64,000 nt of DNA from Nocardia sp. XZ_19_385 (GCF_015355755.1 NZ_JACVEE010000001.1:248001-312000), one strand, 5' to 3'. Positions 9,168-22,892 are shown, counted from the first letter of the stretch. Notes: generated by a model from the sequence alone, not told the origin. Made by a program: numbers and translations.

Positions 9168-11252
9168 TCAACTCGGTTGGACGAGTGTCCGTTTCAAGAT
9201 CTTGCCGGTGGCGTTGCGCGGCAGCGCGTCCAGGAAAGTCACATCACGCGGCACCGAAAATCTGCTCAGCCGATGCCGGATGTAGTTGCGCACCATGTCC
9301 CGATCCAACCCGAACCCGGGCCGGGTCACCACGAACGCCGCGAGCCGCTGCCCGTACTCCCGATCCGGCACACCCACCACGGCCACCTCACTCACCTGCG
9401 GCAGATGCGACAGCGCCTCCTCCACCGGTCGCGGGAAGACGTTCTCGCCGCCGGAGATGATCATCTCGTCGTCTCGCCCGGCCACGAACACCAGGCCGTC
9501 GGCGTCGATGTAGCCGAGGTCGCCGGTGTCGAGCATGCCCTCGGCCTCGGGCGGCGGCGTCGCATCGGTGTAACCGTCGAACAGCATGTGGTTGTTGACG
9601 AAGATGCGCCCCGTCACCCCGCGCGGCACCGGCCGGAAGTCGTTGTCGAGGATCGCCACCTTGGTGCCCAGCGGCGGCCGCCCGGCCGTGGTCGGCGCGG
9701 CCCGCAGATCGGCCGGATCGGCGATCGTGGCCCAGGACACCTCGGTGGACCCGTACACGTTGTAAAGGGTTTCGCCGAAGGTCTCCTGGAACCGCTGCAC
9801 CGTCGAACCGGCAAGCGGCGCACCACAACTGGCCACAATGCGCAGACTGCTGCGGTCGTAGTGCGCGAGCACGTGCAGCGGCAGGTCCAGGATCCGGTTG
9901 ATCATCACCGGCACCACCACCAGCGCGCTCACCCGATGCTGTTCGATCAGGCGCAGGGTGTCCTCGGCGTCGAACCGTTCCGGCAGCACCACACTCGCCC
10001 GGATCGGTGTGCTGATCTGCAGCGCCGCCAGCCCCCAGGTGTGGAACAGCGGCGCGGGCACGAGCATGGTCTCGTCCATCCGGAACGGAATCCGGGACAG
10101 CAGTGCGGCGACGGTGCCGAAACCCTTGGGGTGCGGGCGGCGAGCGCTTTTCGGGGTGCCGCTGGTGCCGGAGGTGAGCACGATCAACCGGCCCGGCTGC
10201 CGCGGCCGGGAGAAGGCCGGCGCGTCCAGGCCCATCAGATCGTCGAGGTTGATCGGGCCGTCGGGTCGCGGCGGCGAGGTGGAGTAGCGCGGGATGGTGG
10301 GCGAGACGTACTTGAGCAGGTGGTCGTATTCGTCGTCGCGGAAGATCGCCGCCAGCCCGTGGCGCTGCACCACTTCTTCGATCTGGCCCGCCGACAACCC
10401 GGTGTTGAGCAGCACCGTGTCGACGCCCAGTTTGCCTGCGGCGACCATACATTCGACCATCGGGGCGCTGTTGCGGGCGAGCAGTCCGATGCTGGTGCGA
10501 GCGCCGAATCCGAGGGTTGCCAGGGCGGCGGCCAGCTGATGGGTGCGCCGGTGCACCTCGGTGAAGGTGTAGGCGACATCGGGGTCGATCAGCCCGAGCC
10601 GCTTCGGGGTGTAGGCCGCGGCCGCGGCGTACCCGCCGGCCAGGTTGAAACCCCACTTGGCCAGTCCGCCGAGCTGTTTGATGCCGCGGTCGAACCGGTA
10701 ACTGCGCACGACGCCGGTGGTGACGAGTTGCCTGGCGATGCCCATCTGCAGGCGGGTCGCTGAGTCCTCACCGTTGATCAGAATCGACGTGGGCCTTCCC
10801 TGGACCGCCTCGGCGATGCGCGTCAAACCCGCTCGCACCCAGTCGATTACGGCCATATTGTCGCGCTCGGCCAGGCCCGGACCGCCGCCGTTGGCGAGGA
10901 TGCGGCCCGCACCGAAAACGGTGACGTTGACCCGCGTCTTCTCCCCTTCCAGGTTCGCATCAATGGTGTCCCGGAGCCGGATCGAGACGAAACTTCCGGT
11001 GCTCGGGCATTGCAATTCGAGAATTTCCCGCTCCCGCGCGACAACGAGATGGATTGGCGGTACCGTGATTTCCGTACCGGAGGTGCTTGCGCGAATCAAC
11101 AGAACCACTTGCGTTTCTGAAGTTTCCGCGCGCTCGGCCGCTCCGATACCGGTGAACATTCGCGTGTAGGTCTGCGGCTCCAGCAGCAGATCCCACATCG
11201 CCATGCGCTCGACCTCGTATTCGAGCTCGACAGTGATGACATCGGTAACCAA
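9168..11252 (-). CDS. Fusion of an SRPBCC-like domain with an acyl-CoA synthetase (AMP-binding)
   Basis: 694 residues. Residues 1 to about 155 resemble the SRPBCC/START lipid-binding fold (DUF2505-like: alternating strands and a final amphipathic helix DWVRAGLTRIAEAV). Residues about 190-694 are an ANL-superfamily acyl-CoA ligase: LTSGTSGTPK (P-loop), YGSTE, DTGDLGYID and the C-terminal lysine motif RNATGKILKRTL. The ligase part would activate a fatty or aromatic acid via its adenylate. The SRPBCC part could bind the hydrophobic substrate. The first codon is a TTG with a weak ribosome site, so the exact start is uncertain. Single gene, followed by the secreted-protein gene on the same strand after 142 bp. 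Confidence 0.82.
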   Translation of the reverse strand: MVTDVITVELEYEVERMAMWDLLLEPQTYTRMFTGIGAAERAETSETQVVLLIRASTSGTEITVPPIHLVVAREREILELQCPSTGSFVSIRLRDTIDANLEGEKTRVNVTVFGAGRILANGGGPGLAERDNMAVIDWVRAGLTRIAEAVQGRPTSILINGEDSATRLQMGIARQLVTTGVVRSYRFDRGIKQLGGLAKWGFNLAGGYAAAAAYTPKRLGLIDPDVAYTFTEVHRRTHQLAAALATLGFGARTSIGLLARNSAPMVECMVAAGKLGVDTVLLNTGLSAGQIEEVVQRHGLAAIFRDDEYDHLLKYVSPTIPRYSTSPPRPDGPINLDDLMGLDAPAFSRPRQPGRLIVLTSGTSGTPKSARRPHPKGFGTVAALLSRIPFRMDETMLVPAPLFHTWGLAALQISTPIRASVVLPERFDAEDTLRLIEQHRVSALVVVPVMINRILDLPLHVLAHYDRSSLRIVASCGAPLAGSTVQRFQETFGETLYNVYGSTEVSWATIADPADLRAAPTTAGRPPLGTKVAILDNDFRPVPRGVTGRIFVNNHMLFDGYTDATPPPEAEGMLDTGDLGYIDADGLVFVAGRDDEMIISGGENVFPRPVEEALSHLPQVSEVAVVGVPDREYGQRLAAFVVTRPGFGLDRDMVRNYIRHRLSRFSVPRDVTFLDALPRNATGKILKRTLVQPS

Positions 11253-11513
11253 TGGCGTGCAATTCTGTAGGCCGATCTCAAAGTTGCAGACAGATCGGCA
11301 TGTTTCTCGTATTTGTACTCACCGGTAACACCTAGGTCAAGAGCCGATTTCTTTGCTCGATGATTGCCACTGACGTGTCAACCCCCTTCCGTCCGCGAAT
11401 CATCCCAGCACTGCGCACATCCCGGCAGAATATGATCGAGTAAACCTCGGGTCACAACTCGAGAAATCCGCGCGCGCAATGCTGTTCGCGTGGGTGCGCA
11501 GAACGGGAGAACG

Positions 11514-11735
11514 ATGACCGCCAGAGCCGAGCTGGAACGCGAATTGGGGGGCCCGCTATCCGCCCTCGACCTGCTCTCCGAGCCCGAAATCCGCGAATTA
11601 CTCATGACCTTCCGCTCGGCGCGCCGGATCGAGGCGGCGATGCTGAACGACTCCGTGGACAGCGTGATCGGCACCCTCCCCTGGCCGCTGCGCACCCCCG
11701 CGAAGAAGATCATGTTCGGCAATCGGCTGCGCTGA
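11514..11735 (+). CDS. Small conserved-looking protein, unknown
   Basis: 73 residues (MTARAELERELGG start), preceded by gggaga 3-8 nt before the ATG. It looks mostly helical and charged, ending in a basic KKIMFGNRLR. No family recognised. Its TGA overlaps the ATG of the next gene by one base (TGATG), which implies translational coupling and a shared role. Confidence 0.65.
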   Translation: MTARAELERELGGPLSALDLLSEPEIRELLMTFRSARRIEAAMLNDSVDSVIGTLPWPLRTPAKKIMFGNRLR

Positions 11736-12958
11736 TGACGGATCTGGTCACCAAAGCCCAACTGGTGCTGCTGGCGCGGACGCTGCACGTGCCCGTCGAG
11801 CGCCTCGCGCATCTGGAGCGCCTCGGCGCCGAAGCCCTGCACGAGCTGCAACAGCGCATGGCAGCGGTCATTTTCGCCCAGCACGCAGCGACCTTCGAGC
11901 GAATCAGCAAGCTGGTGCCGATCATCCCGCTGAGCATCTCGATCCCCTTGGTACAGAAGCTCGTTCCGCCGATGATGACCGGGCGGGCGGCCGGCGCGGT
12001 GGGTGTGAAATATCCGAAAAAAGCCGCGGATGCCGTGTGGATGCTGGAGCCCGGTTACGCCGCGGATTGCGCACCGTATCTGGACCCGCACACCGTCGGG
12101 CAGCTCGCCGATGTGGCCCCGCCGGAGCCAATTGTGCAGATCACCAACGAGGTGCTGCGCCGCGGCGACTACGTGACCGCGGGCCCGTTCCTCGCCTATG
12201 CCACACCGACACTGATCCGGGCCATCGAAGCGGGCGTCGCCGACGACGAGGGGCTGATCCGGTCCGCGGCCTACGCGTACTCGGGTGAGAACCTCAGCGG
12301 CGTCATGCGGCAACTGCTGCACGGGCGATCGCACCGGATCCCGCAGATGGTGGCGACGGTGCTGGCAGGGTCCGCGGAATTGCAACTGGCCGCACTGTCG
12401 GTGTTCGCGCGCTGCGACAGCGATGTGGTCGGCGCGGTCGGCGAGCTCATGTTCGAATTCGGATCCACCGCGGCTATCACCGAATTGATCGGCACGGTCA
12501 TCGCGGCTGGAGCGATTCCGGAGCTGCTGCGCTTCGTCGGAAACCTGCGCCCCTCGGCGCTGGACAGTCTGGCCGCGAACCCGATCATCGGCGACCACAC
12601 CGGCATGTCGGCGCTCGTGGGCGCGCTGGAAGGTGCCGACGAGCCCGCGCTGTGGCGGGGCCTGCTGTGCTGGATCGAACGCACCGATTTCGAGGTGCAG
12701 CGCCGAATCGCCAGGCAGATCACCGAATTGACCGATCCGACGCTGCTCGCGGTGCCCGGCGCGGCCACCGAGGCGCGGATCTGGCCTGCGCTGCTACGGA
12801 TCCTGTCCGAAGCTGATCTGGACACTCAAGCCCAGATCGGCGAGGTCTGGGCTTTGCTGACCCCGTCCGTACGCGCGGATTTGCAGCGCCGGGTAAAGGA
12901 CCTGCGCTTGGACACCAGGCTGGCCACACTCACCGTCACCTTGGACATCTACGCGTAA
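11735..12958 (+). CDS. HEAT-like helical repeat protein, unknown function
   Basis: 407 residues, almost entirely predicted helix in repeating amphipathic pairs, resembling HEAT or MgtE-N type helical repeats (for example DPHTVGQLADVAPPEPIVQITNEVLRRG). No signal peptide and no TM segment long enough to be certain; residues 65-85 (LVPIIPLSISIPLVQKLVPPM) are hydrophobic. Coupled to the 73-residue gene before it by a one-base overlap. The pair is divergent from the acyl-CoA synthetase gene. Function not assigned. Confidence 0.65.
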   Translation: MTDLVTKAQLVLLARTLHVPVERLAHLERLGAEALHELQQRMAAVIFAQHAATFERISKLVPIIPLSISIPLVQKLVPPMMTGRAAGAVGVKYPKKAADAVWMLEPGYAADCAPYLDPHTVGQLADVAPPEPIVQITNEVLRRGDYVTAGPFLAYATPTLIRAIEAGVADDEGLIRSAAYAYSGENLSGVMRQLLHGRSHRIPQMVATVLAGSAELQLAALSVFARCDSDVVGAVGELMFEFGSTAAITELIGTVIAAGAIPELLRFVGNLRPSALDSLAANPIIGDHTGMSALVGALEGADEPALWRGLLCWIERTDFEVQRRIARQITELTDPTLLAVPGAATEARIWPALLRILSEADLDTQAQIGEVWALLTPSVRADLQRRVKDLRLDTRLATLTVTLDIYA

Positions 12959-12959
12959 A

Positions 12960-13014
12960 CCGCTGCCCGCGTGCGCCTCTCGCCCCGACGACCGAGGCGC
13001 ACGCGGAACAGCGG
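12960..13014. terminator. Large bidirectional hairpin between convergent genes
   Basis: A 13-bp perfect stem (ccgcgtgcgcctc at 12967-12979 with gaggcgcacgcgg at 12994-13006), extended by a second 6-bp stem (ccgctg/cagcgg), lies between the helical-repeat gene and ectD. No long T run follows, but the stem is strong enough to end transcription from both sides. Confidence 0.6.
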
Positions 13015-13018
13015 AGCT

Positions 13019-13909
13019 TTACACCGGCGTGTAATCTCGCGCGGCAATGTATTCAGGCCTTCGGCCGGGTGCGGCGAACGGCTCCACGAGGGTGTTCTCC
13101 ACGCTGTTGAACACCAGGAAGATGTTCGACCTGGGAAACGGCGTGATGTTGTTCGACGAGCCGTGCATGATGTTGGAGTCGAACAGCAGCGCCGATCCGG
13201 CCCGGCCGGTGAACTGGGTGATCCCGTGCCGCTCGGCCAGCACCGCGATGTCCGACGGCGTCGGCACCCCGATCTCCTGCTCCTGCAACGACTCCCGATA
13301 ATGCTCGGCCGGAGTGCTGCCCTGACACGGCACGAAGGTGCGGTGCGAGCCGGGCATCACCATCAGGCTGCCGTTGACCGGATAGTTGTCGGTCAGCGCG
13401 ATCGACAGGCTCACCGCCCGCGGCGCCGGCATCCCGTCCTCGGCATGCCAGGTCTCGAAATCGGAATGCCAGTAGAAGCCGTTGCCGCGGAACCCGGGCA
13501 TGTAGTTGATCCGGGTCTGGTGCAGGTACACCTCCGAGCCGAGCACCTCGCGGGCCGGCCCGGAAATCCGGGACTGCCGCACCAGATCGGCCACGGCGGC
13601 GCTGAGCTTGTGCACCTCGAACACCGAGCGCACCCGATTACCGGACCGCTCCCGGATCACCCGATCGTCCTCGGCGAGCGCGGGATCGGTTGCCAGGCGG
13701 GCGATTTCAGCGCTGAACTCGGCCACTTCGGCGGGGCTGAGCAGATCGTCGAGCACCGCATAGCCGTCGGTGCCGAAGGTGGACAGGGCCTCGGTGCCGA
13801 TCTGCCCCCACACCGTGGGATCGACCCGCTCCATGTGCTGGCGCGCCCCACCCGTACGGGTCGGGTAGTGATCCGTCAGACTCGTATCAACGGTGTGCTG
13901 CAACACCAT
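13019..13909 (-). CDS. ectD: Ectoine hydroxylase EctD
   Basis: 296 residues, the usual EctD size. It is a cytoplasmic Fe(II)/2-oxoglutarate dioxygenase that converts ectoine to 5-hydroxyectoine, a thermal and osmotic protectant. The iron facial triad is visible as His148 and Asp150 (YWHSDFETWH) and His249 (SNIMHGSS). The FxWHSDFETWHxEDGMPxPR-type EctD signature is intact. A GGAGG site lies 7 nt before the ATG. Last gene of ectABCD, 12 bp after ectC. Confidence 0.96.
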   Translation of the reverse strand: MVLQHTVDTSLTDHYPTRTGGARQHMERVDPTVWGQIGTEALSTFGTDGYAVLDDLLSPAEVAEFSAEIARLATDPALAEDDRVIRERSGNRVRSVFEVHKLSAAVADLVRQSRISGPAREVLGSEVYLHQTRINYMPGFRGNGFYWHSDFETWHAEDGMPAPRAVSLSIALTDNYPVNGSLMVMPGSHRTFVPCQGSTPAEHYRESLQEQEIGVPTPSDIAVLAERHGITQFTGRAGSALLFDSNIMHGSSNNITPFPRSNIFLVFNSVENTLVEPFAAPGRRPEYIAARDYTPV

Positions 13910-13921
13910 TCGCTACCTCCC

Positions 13922-14317
13922 TCAGTTGCTCGGGACGGCGACCAGTGGGTAGACGCCGTTCTCGTCGTGGACCTCCTGCCCGGTGACCGGCGGATTGAAC
14001 ACACACAACATCCGCATCCGGGTCCGGGTTTCCAGGCGGTGCTTCTCGTGCCCGTCGAGCAGGTACATCGAGCCCGGCCCGAGCGGATAGGTCACGTTGT
14101 TGTCGAGGTCGGTGAGCGTGCCCTCGCCCTCGACCAGCCACACCGCCTCCACGTGATTCTGATAGTGGAAGACGTGGGTGGTGCCGGCCTCGATGGTGGT
14201 CTCGTGGAAGGAGAACCCGACACCGTCCCCGCCGAGGATGATGCGCTTGCTGCGCCAGCCTTCGTCGGCGACATCGCGATCGGTGCCGGTGATCTCCGCG
14301 GTAGTACGAACGATCAC
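13922..14317 (-). CDS. ectC: L-ectoine synthase EctC
   Basis: 131 residues, full length. A cupin-fold metalloenzyme that cyclises N-gamma-acetyl-diaminobutyrate to ectoine. Characteristic segments are MIVRTTAEITGTDRDV, the metal-binding region HVFHYQNHVEAVW and GSMYLLDGHEKH. Third gene of the operon, 3 bp after ectB. Confidence 0.96.
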   Translation of the reverse strand: MIVRTTAEITGTDRDVADEGWRSKRIILGGDGVGFSFHETTIEAGTTHVFHYQNHVEAVWLVEGEGTLTDLDNNVTYPLGPGSMYLLDGHEKHRLETRTRMRMLCVFNPPVTGQEVHDENGVYPLVAVPSN

Positions 14318-14320
14318 TGG

Positions 14321-15616
14321 TTACGCTCCCTTGTCCATGTGGTGCAGGCGCTGCCAGCCGGTGCACACGGTGTCGATGGCGCCGGTGAGCAGGTGCAGGC
14401 CGAGATCGAGTTCCTCGTCGGTGATCGTCAGCGGCGGCAGCAGCTTCACGACCTCGTCGCTGGAACCGGAGGTCTCCACCAGCAGACCGCGTTCGAAGGC
14501 GACCTGGGTCACCTTGCCGGCCTGGGACGGATCGTCGAAGGCGATGCCCTGCACCAGGCCGCGCCCGCGGGTCGACAGGCCCGGGAAGTAGTCGACGACC
14601 TGACCGAGCGCCTCGCCGATCCGCACACCCTTGGCCTCGGTGGACTGCTGCAGGGTGTCATCGGCCCAGTAGTGCGCCAGCGCCGCCTCGGCGGTGATGA
14701 AGGCCGGGTTGTTGCCGCGGAAGGTGCCGTTGTGCTCGCCCGGCGACCACACGTCGTGCTCGGGCTTGAACAGCACCAGCGCCATCGGCAGGCCGTAGCC
14801 GCCGATCGACTTGGACAGCGTCACGATGTCGGGGGTGATGCCCGCGACCTCGAAGGAGAAGAACGGGCCGGTGCGGCCGCAACCCATCTGCACGTCGTCG
14901 ACGATCAGCAGGATCTCGCGCGCCGCACACAGCCCCGCCAGATGCCGGAGCCATTCCGGGCGAGCGACATTCACGCCGCCCTCACCCTGCACCGTCTCCA
15001 CGATCACCGCGGCCGGGCGGTCGAAGCCCGAGGACGAATCGTCGAGCACCCGCTCCATCCACTGGAAGTCCTGGGTGGTGTTGTCGAAGTAGCCGTCGTA
15101 GGGCATGTGGGCGGCATGCACCAGCGGCACGCCGGCGCCCGCACGCTTGGCCGCATTGCCGGTCACCGACAGCGCACCGAGGGTCATGCCGTGGAAGGCG
15201 TTGGTGAAGCTGAGCACGGTCTCGCGCCCGGTGATCTTGCGGGCCAGCTTCAGCGCCGCCTCGACCGCGTTGGCGCCGGTCGGGCCGGGGAACTGCACCT
15301 TGTAGTCCAGGCCGCGCGGCCGCAGGATGGTGTCGCGCATGGTTTCGAGCAGCTTGCGCTTGGCCGCGGTGGACATGTCCAGGCCGTGGGTGATGCCGTC
15401 ACCGGCGATGTAATCCAGCAGCGGCTGCTTGAGCACGTCGTTGTTGTGGCCGTAGTTCAGTGCGCCGGCGCCGGCGAAGAAGTCGAGGAATTCCTTGCCC
15501 TCCTCGTCGCGTAGCCAGCTGCCCTTGGCGGTGGTGAACACCGTGGGCCAGGAGCGGCAATAGCCGCGGACATTGGATTCCAGCTCTTCGAAGATGGTCG
15601 TCTCGGCGGTGATCAC
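14321..15616 (-). CDS. ectB: Diaminobutyrate-2-oxoglutarate transaminase EctB
   Basis: 431 residues, a class-III PLP aminotransferase converting aspartate semialdehyde to L-2,4-diaminobutyrate, the first committed step of ectoine synthesis. Visible features are GAGALNYGHNN (N-terminal), the PGPTGANAVEAALKLARK substrate region, VDDVQMGCGRTG and the PLP lysine in TLSKSIGGYG. Its ATG overlaps the ectA stop in an ATGA tetranucleotide, so the two are translationally coupled. Confidence 0.96.
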   Translation of the reverse strand: MITAETTIFEELESNVRGYCRSWPTVFTTAKGSWLRDEEGKEFLDFFAGAGALNYGHNNDVLKQPLLDYIAGDGITHGLDMSTAAKRKLLETMRDTILRPRGLDYKVQFPGPTGANAVEAALKLARKITGRETVLSFTNAFHGMTLGALSVTGNAAKRAGAGVPLVHAAHMPYDGYFDNTTQDFQWMERVLDDSSSGFDRPAAVIVETVQGEGGVNVARPEWLRHLAGLCAAREILLIVDDVQMGCGRTGPFFSFEVAGITPDIVTLSKSIGGYGLPMALVLFKPEHDVWSPGEHNGTFRGNNPAFITAEAALAHYWADDTLQQSTEAKGVRIGEALGQVVDYFPGLSTRGRGLVQGIAFDDPSQAGKVTQVAFERGLLVETSGSSDEVVKLLPPLTITDEELDLGLHLLTGAIDTVCTGWQRLHHMDKGA

Positions 15617-16182
15617 TTTCGGGCCTCCTGCTTACTGACGGACAGATCGATCGGGGCAATTCGGTAGAGCTCTTCGGCTTCGTGGCTGTCCGGGAACATC
15701 TCCGGATCGAACATGGGAGCCTTGGTGATCTGCGCACCACGACGACGCGCCACCGAGCTGAACATCGCGATGGAACCCGGGTTGTCCGGTGCGATGGTCG
15801 TCTCCAGGACCGAAACCCCGTGCGGGGCAACGGTGTCGAGCAAATGCTGAATCAAAGCGGTACCGGTGCCGAGGCCCTGCTGGGCCTGCTCGACCGCCAC
15901 CTGCCACACGAACACCGTGTCGGGCGCTTCCGGCCGCAGGTATCCGATGACGAATCCCACGACGCGGCCGTCGACCTCGGCGACCACCGAGGTACCGGTG
16001 AAGTCGCGACACCACAGCAGGTAGGCGTAGCTCGAATTGGTGTCGAGCACTTGCGAATCCTTGGCGATTCGCCAGATCTGCGCGGCGTCACCGACGCGCG
16101 GAGCGCGCATAACCGGTGCGGCGAGGCGGTCGATTTCAGCGACGGTGCTGTCATCGAGCGTGGGCAAGGTTGGTGTGGACAT
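15613..16182 (-). CDS. ectA: L-2,4-diaminobutyrate N-gamma-acetyltransferase EctA
   Basis: 189 residues, GNAT superfamily. It acetylates diaminobutyrate with acetyl-CoA. The EctA signature LDTNSSYAYLLWCRDF and the acetyl-CoA loop QAQQGLGTGTALI are clear. An agggaga ribosome site sits about 5 nt before the ATG. First gene of ectABCD; its promoter must lie in the 172-bp gap behind the response-regulator gene. No osmotic-stress promoter consensus could be assigned by eye. Confidence 0.96.
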   Translation of the reverse strand: MSTPTLPTLDDSTVAEIDRLAAPVMRAPRVGDAAQIWRIAKDSQVLDTNSSYAYLLWCRDFTGTSVVAEVDGRVVGFVIGYLRPEAPDTVFVWQVAVEQAQQGLGTGTALIQHLLDTVAPHGVSVLETTIAPDNPGSIAMFSSVARRRGAQITKAPMFDPEMFPDSHEAEELYRIAPIDLSVSKQEARK

Positions 16183-16354
16183 ACATCTCCCTTTTGGGTC
16201 TGCAGTACTTACACAGCCTTACGACTGAACTTTGCGGTGATCTTGTCGAACTCTTTGCGGTTGCATTACGAAGAGATCACAACGCCTGGTAGGAGGGCAT
16301 AACGAAATAAGCCTCGTCACAATGGAGTCGGCGTTCTACCGGAAATACTGCGGC

Positions 16355-17065
16355 TTAGGTTTGAAGATCTAATCGGTAGCCGAGTCCGCGCACGGTGACC
16401 ACGATGCGCGCGTCCGATGGATCACGTTCGATTTTGGTGCGGAGCCGGCGGATGTGCACATCGACGATGCGTTCGTCGCCGAAAAAGCCGTCGTCCCAGA
16501 TGCGTTCGAGCAACAGGGCGCGTGAGAGCACGCGGCCTGGGGTCTCGGCCAGTTCACACAGCAGCCGGAACTCGGTGATGGTGAGGTGAATTTCCTCGTT
16601 ACCGCGCCGGACCGCACCGGAATCCGGGGTCAGCACCAGTGGTGCGCCCGGCAGCGCGTCGAGCACGATCTCTTTGGGTGTGTCCCGCTCGGCGGTCAAT
16701 CGGGCCCGGCGGCGCAGGGCGCGCATGCGGGCCGAGATCTCCTTGATCTCGAACGGCTTGGTGACGAAATCGTCGGCGCCGGCCTCCAGGGCGGCCACCA
16801 CGTCGTGGGTGTTGTCGCGCGAGCTGATCACGATGATCGGCACGTCGTGCTCGCGGCGGATCTCGCGGATGCAATCGAAGCCATCCATGTCACCGAGCAT
16901 CAGCTCGACGATCATCACATCCGGTGCACCCTTGCTGCGCAGATAGGACAGTGCGTCCTCAGCCTCTTGCGCCTCGGAAACGTCGTAGCCTTCGTCCTCC
17001 ATCGCCAGGCGCAATTCGCCCCTGACGTTCTCGTCCTCGTCAACGATCATCAAGTTGGTGCTCAA
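16355..17065 (-). CDS. OmpR-family response regulator with Glu at the phosphorylation site
   Basis: 236 residues from a TTG at 17065, chosen because a gatgagga ribosome site precedes it and the length is normal for the family; an ATG at 17200 would add 45 residues. The receiver domain (1-115) keeps the acidic pocket (Asp9, Glu10, Asp11), Ser81/82 and Lys103, but the phospho-acceptor position is Glu54 (MIVELMLGDMDG) instead of Asp. The winged-helix DNA-binding domain spans about 140-236 (TEFRLLCELAETPGRVLSR, DVHIRRLRTKIE, VRGLGYRL). No histidine kinase gene is adjacent. It lies directly upstream of ectABCD on the same strand, so control of osmoprotectant synthesis is possible but unproven. Confidence 0.88.
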   Translation of the reverse strand: MSTNLMIVDEDENVRGELRLAMEDEGYDVSEAQEAEDALSYLRSKGAPDVMIVELMLGDMDGFDCIREIRREHDVPIIVISSRDNTHDVVAALEAGADDFVTKPFEIKEISARMRALRRRARLTAERDTPKEIVLDALPGAPLVLTPDSGAVRRGNEEIHLTITEFRLLCELAETPGRVLSRALLLERIWDDGFFGDERIVDVHIRRLRTKIERDPSDARIVVTVRGLGYRLDLQT

Positions 17066-17409
17066 CAGGTCCTCATCCCTTGCCAGAGCGGACCCGCGTG
17101 CAGTACGGAAGTTTCGCATCCCCATACCGACGCGACATTCCGCCTTCGAGCAACGTGCCAACCTCCGGGTTACCCGAACCAACCGTTCGGTAAACCCCAC
17201 ATCGGAGGGTGGGTTAGTCGCTGGCTATCCACAACCCTTGGCCTTTACCCGCCCGAAAAGCAAGTCGGCGGTGACCTTCGACACAATCCTTGCAACCCGG
17301 GAATGCAGCTCGAACCGCACCGCAAAGAATGCGCCGCGACACGAAAGACGAATACCCGCAGAGGCTTTCGTGTCTGTTTGCCGGATGCGCCCCTGGGTAG
17401 CTGTCGAAT
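17066..17409. other. Divergent promoter region, response regulator / ctpI
   Basis: This 344-bp gap separates the minus-strand regulator from plus-strand ctpI. Its right end carries a SigF-type promoter (17376-17400). The remainder shows no convincing coding frame. Confidence 0.5.
17376..17400 (+). promoter_or_regulatory. SigF-type promoter of ctpI, GTTT-N15-GGGTAG
   Basis: GTTT at 17376-17379, a 15-nt spacer and GGGTAG at 17395-17400 match the actinobacterial SigF consensus (GTTT/GGTT, N15-17, GGGTA). The -10 element ends 9 nt before the ctpI ATG at 17410, so the transcript probably starts at or next to the A of the start codon. Confidence 0.65.
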
Positions 17410-22134
<4,725 letters not shown>

Positions 22135-22423
22135 GCCGCCCGCCATCTCGTGAGCTCATGGTTTCGGAGCTCGCAGGATCCTCGTCATCCCTGCGATCTC
22201 CGGGCCGGAACACCTAGTCCCACACATCCCCCCGGTGCTCGCCGCGAACGCCAGCGTCTGATGCTCAGCGCTCATTCCGAGGACCCGAGTCCCTAAGGCC
22301 CCCAGCTGATTTCCTGGTTCAAGGTCGCGGCCCGGGCACCAGATGCGGCGGCTTTCGTAGAAGAACAGGGCCCGCGATCGCATGGATCCCGGGCCCCGCT
22401 CGTCGAAAATGGTCTGCGCAGCT
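22135..22423. other. Non-coding gap after ctpI
   Basis: No gene is evident between the two convergent genes. A GC-rich hairpin near the right end probably terminates the minus-strand gene. Confidence 0.5.
22368..22396 (-). terminator. Hairpin downstream of the 131-residue gene
   Basis: gggcccg (22368-22374) and cgggccc (22390-22396) form a 7-bp stem around a 15-nt loop. On the minus strand it is followed by a T-rich tgttcttct stretch, consistent with a weak intrinsic terminator. Confidence 0.45.
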
Positions 22424-22819
22424 TCACCACTCGTCGCGTGGGATCTCCAGGCGGTTGAAGTTGCTCGGCGTGCCGTCTGGGCGCTTTTCTTGATACAGGA
22501 ATCTGCAGTGGCGGGCGCCGAAGGTGTCGAACCACTTGTCCCACTCGACCGGCTGCAGGATCGCGCCGCCGTAGCCGGGGAAGTCGAAGCGCAAGGTGTC
22601 TAGTCGGCCGTTGTATTCGCTGAACGGGGTGGTGGCGGGGCGTGCGCCGCGCTGTTCGGCCCAGCGGCGGATGACCTCGTGGTTGCGGGTGACCAGGGTG
22701 CGGTCCGCGCGGTCGGGCTGCTCGGCGGGGGAATTGATTTGCTGTGCGGGTTTCAGCGTTCGAGCATCGCCGGGTCCGGGATGCGGATTCCGGGCGACTG
22801 GTCGTCGCTGGCGGTCCAT
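22424..22819 (-). CDS. Small cytoplasmic protein of a widespread hypothetical family, stress-linked
   Basis: 131 residues. The core from about residue 40 (TLVTRNHEVIRRWAEQRGA, LRFDFPGYGG, EWDKWFDTF, RFLYQEKRPDG, NFNRLEIP) matches a small bacterial family of unknown function often carried next to general-stress genes. The first 40 residues are Pro/Arg rich and probably disordered. A SigF-type promoter lies 48 nt upstream. No enzyme motif was seen. It is divergent from the Pro-rich peptide gene at 22960. Confidence 0.7.
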   Translation of the reverse strand: MDRQRRPVARNPHPGPGDARTLKPAQQINSPAEQPDRADRTLVTRNHEVIRRWAEQRGARPATTPFSEYNGRLDTLRFDFPGYGGAILQPVEWDKWFDTFGARHCRFLYQEKRPDGTPSNFNRLEIPRDEW

Positions 22820-22866
22820 GACGACCCTCCTTAGCTCCCTGAGCTTTGGTTCCGGTTCTCCATGAG

Positions 22867-22892
22867 GTACCCGATGGTAAAGCGCGGCAAAC
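22867..22892 (-). promoter_or_regulatory. SigF-type promoter, GTTT-N16-GGGTAC (minus strand)
   Basis: Read on the minus strand, GTTT (22892-22889), 16 nt, then GGGTAC (22872-22867). It points at the gene starting at 22819 and predicts a leader of about 40 nt. It lies back to back with the plus-strand promoter at 22927-22950. Confidence 0.65.

Noticed and set aside
9045..10763. 572-codon frame antisense to the SRPBCC-acyl-CoA synthetase gene
   Set aside because: Arg/His-rich composition and no family match; the minus strand has a complete ANL ligase.
12971..15514. 847-codon frame antisense to ectDCB
   Set aside because: Spans three well-recognised genes on the other strand; codon-bias shadow of high-GC coding.
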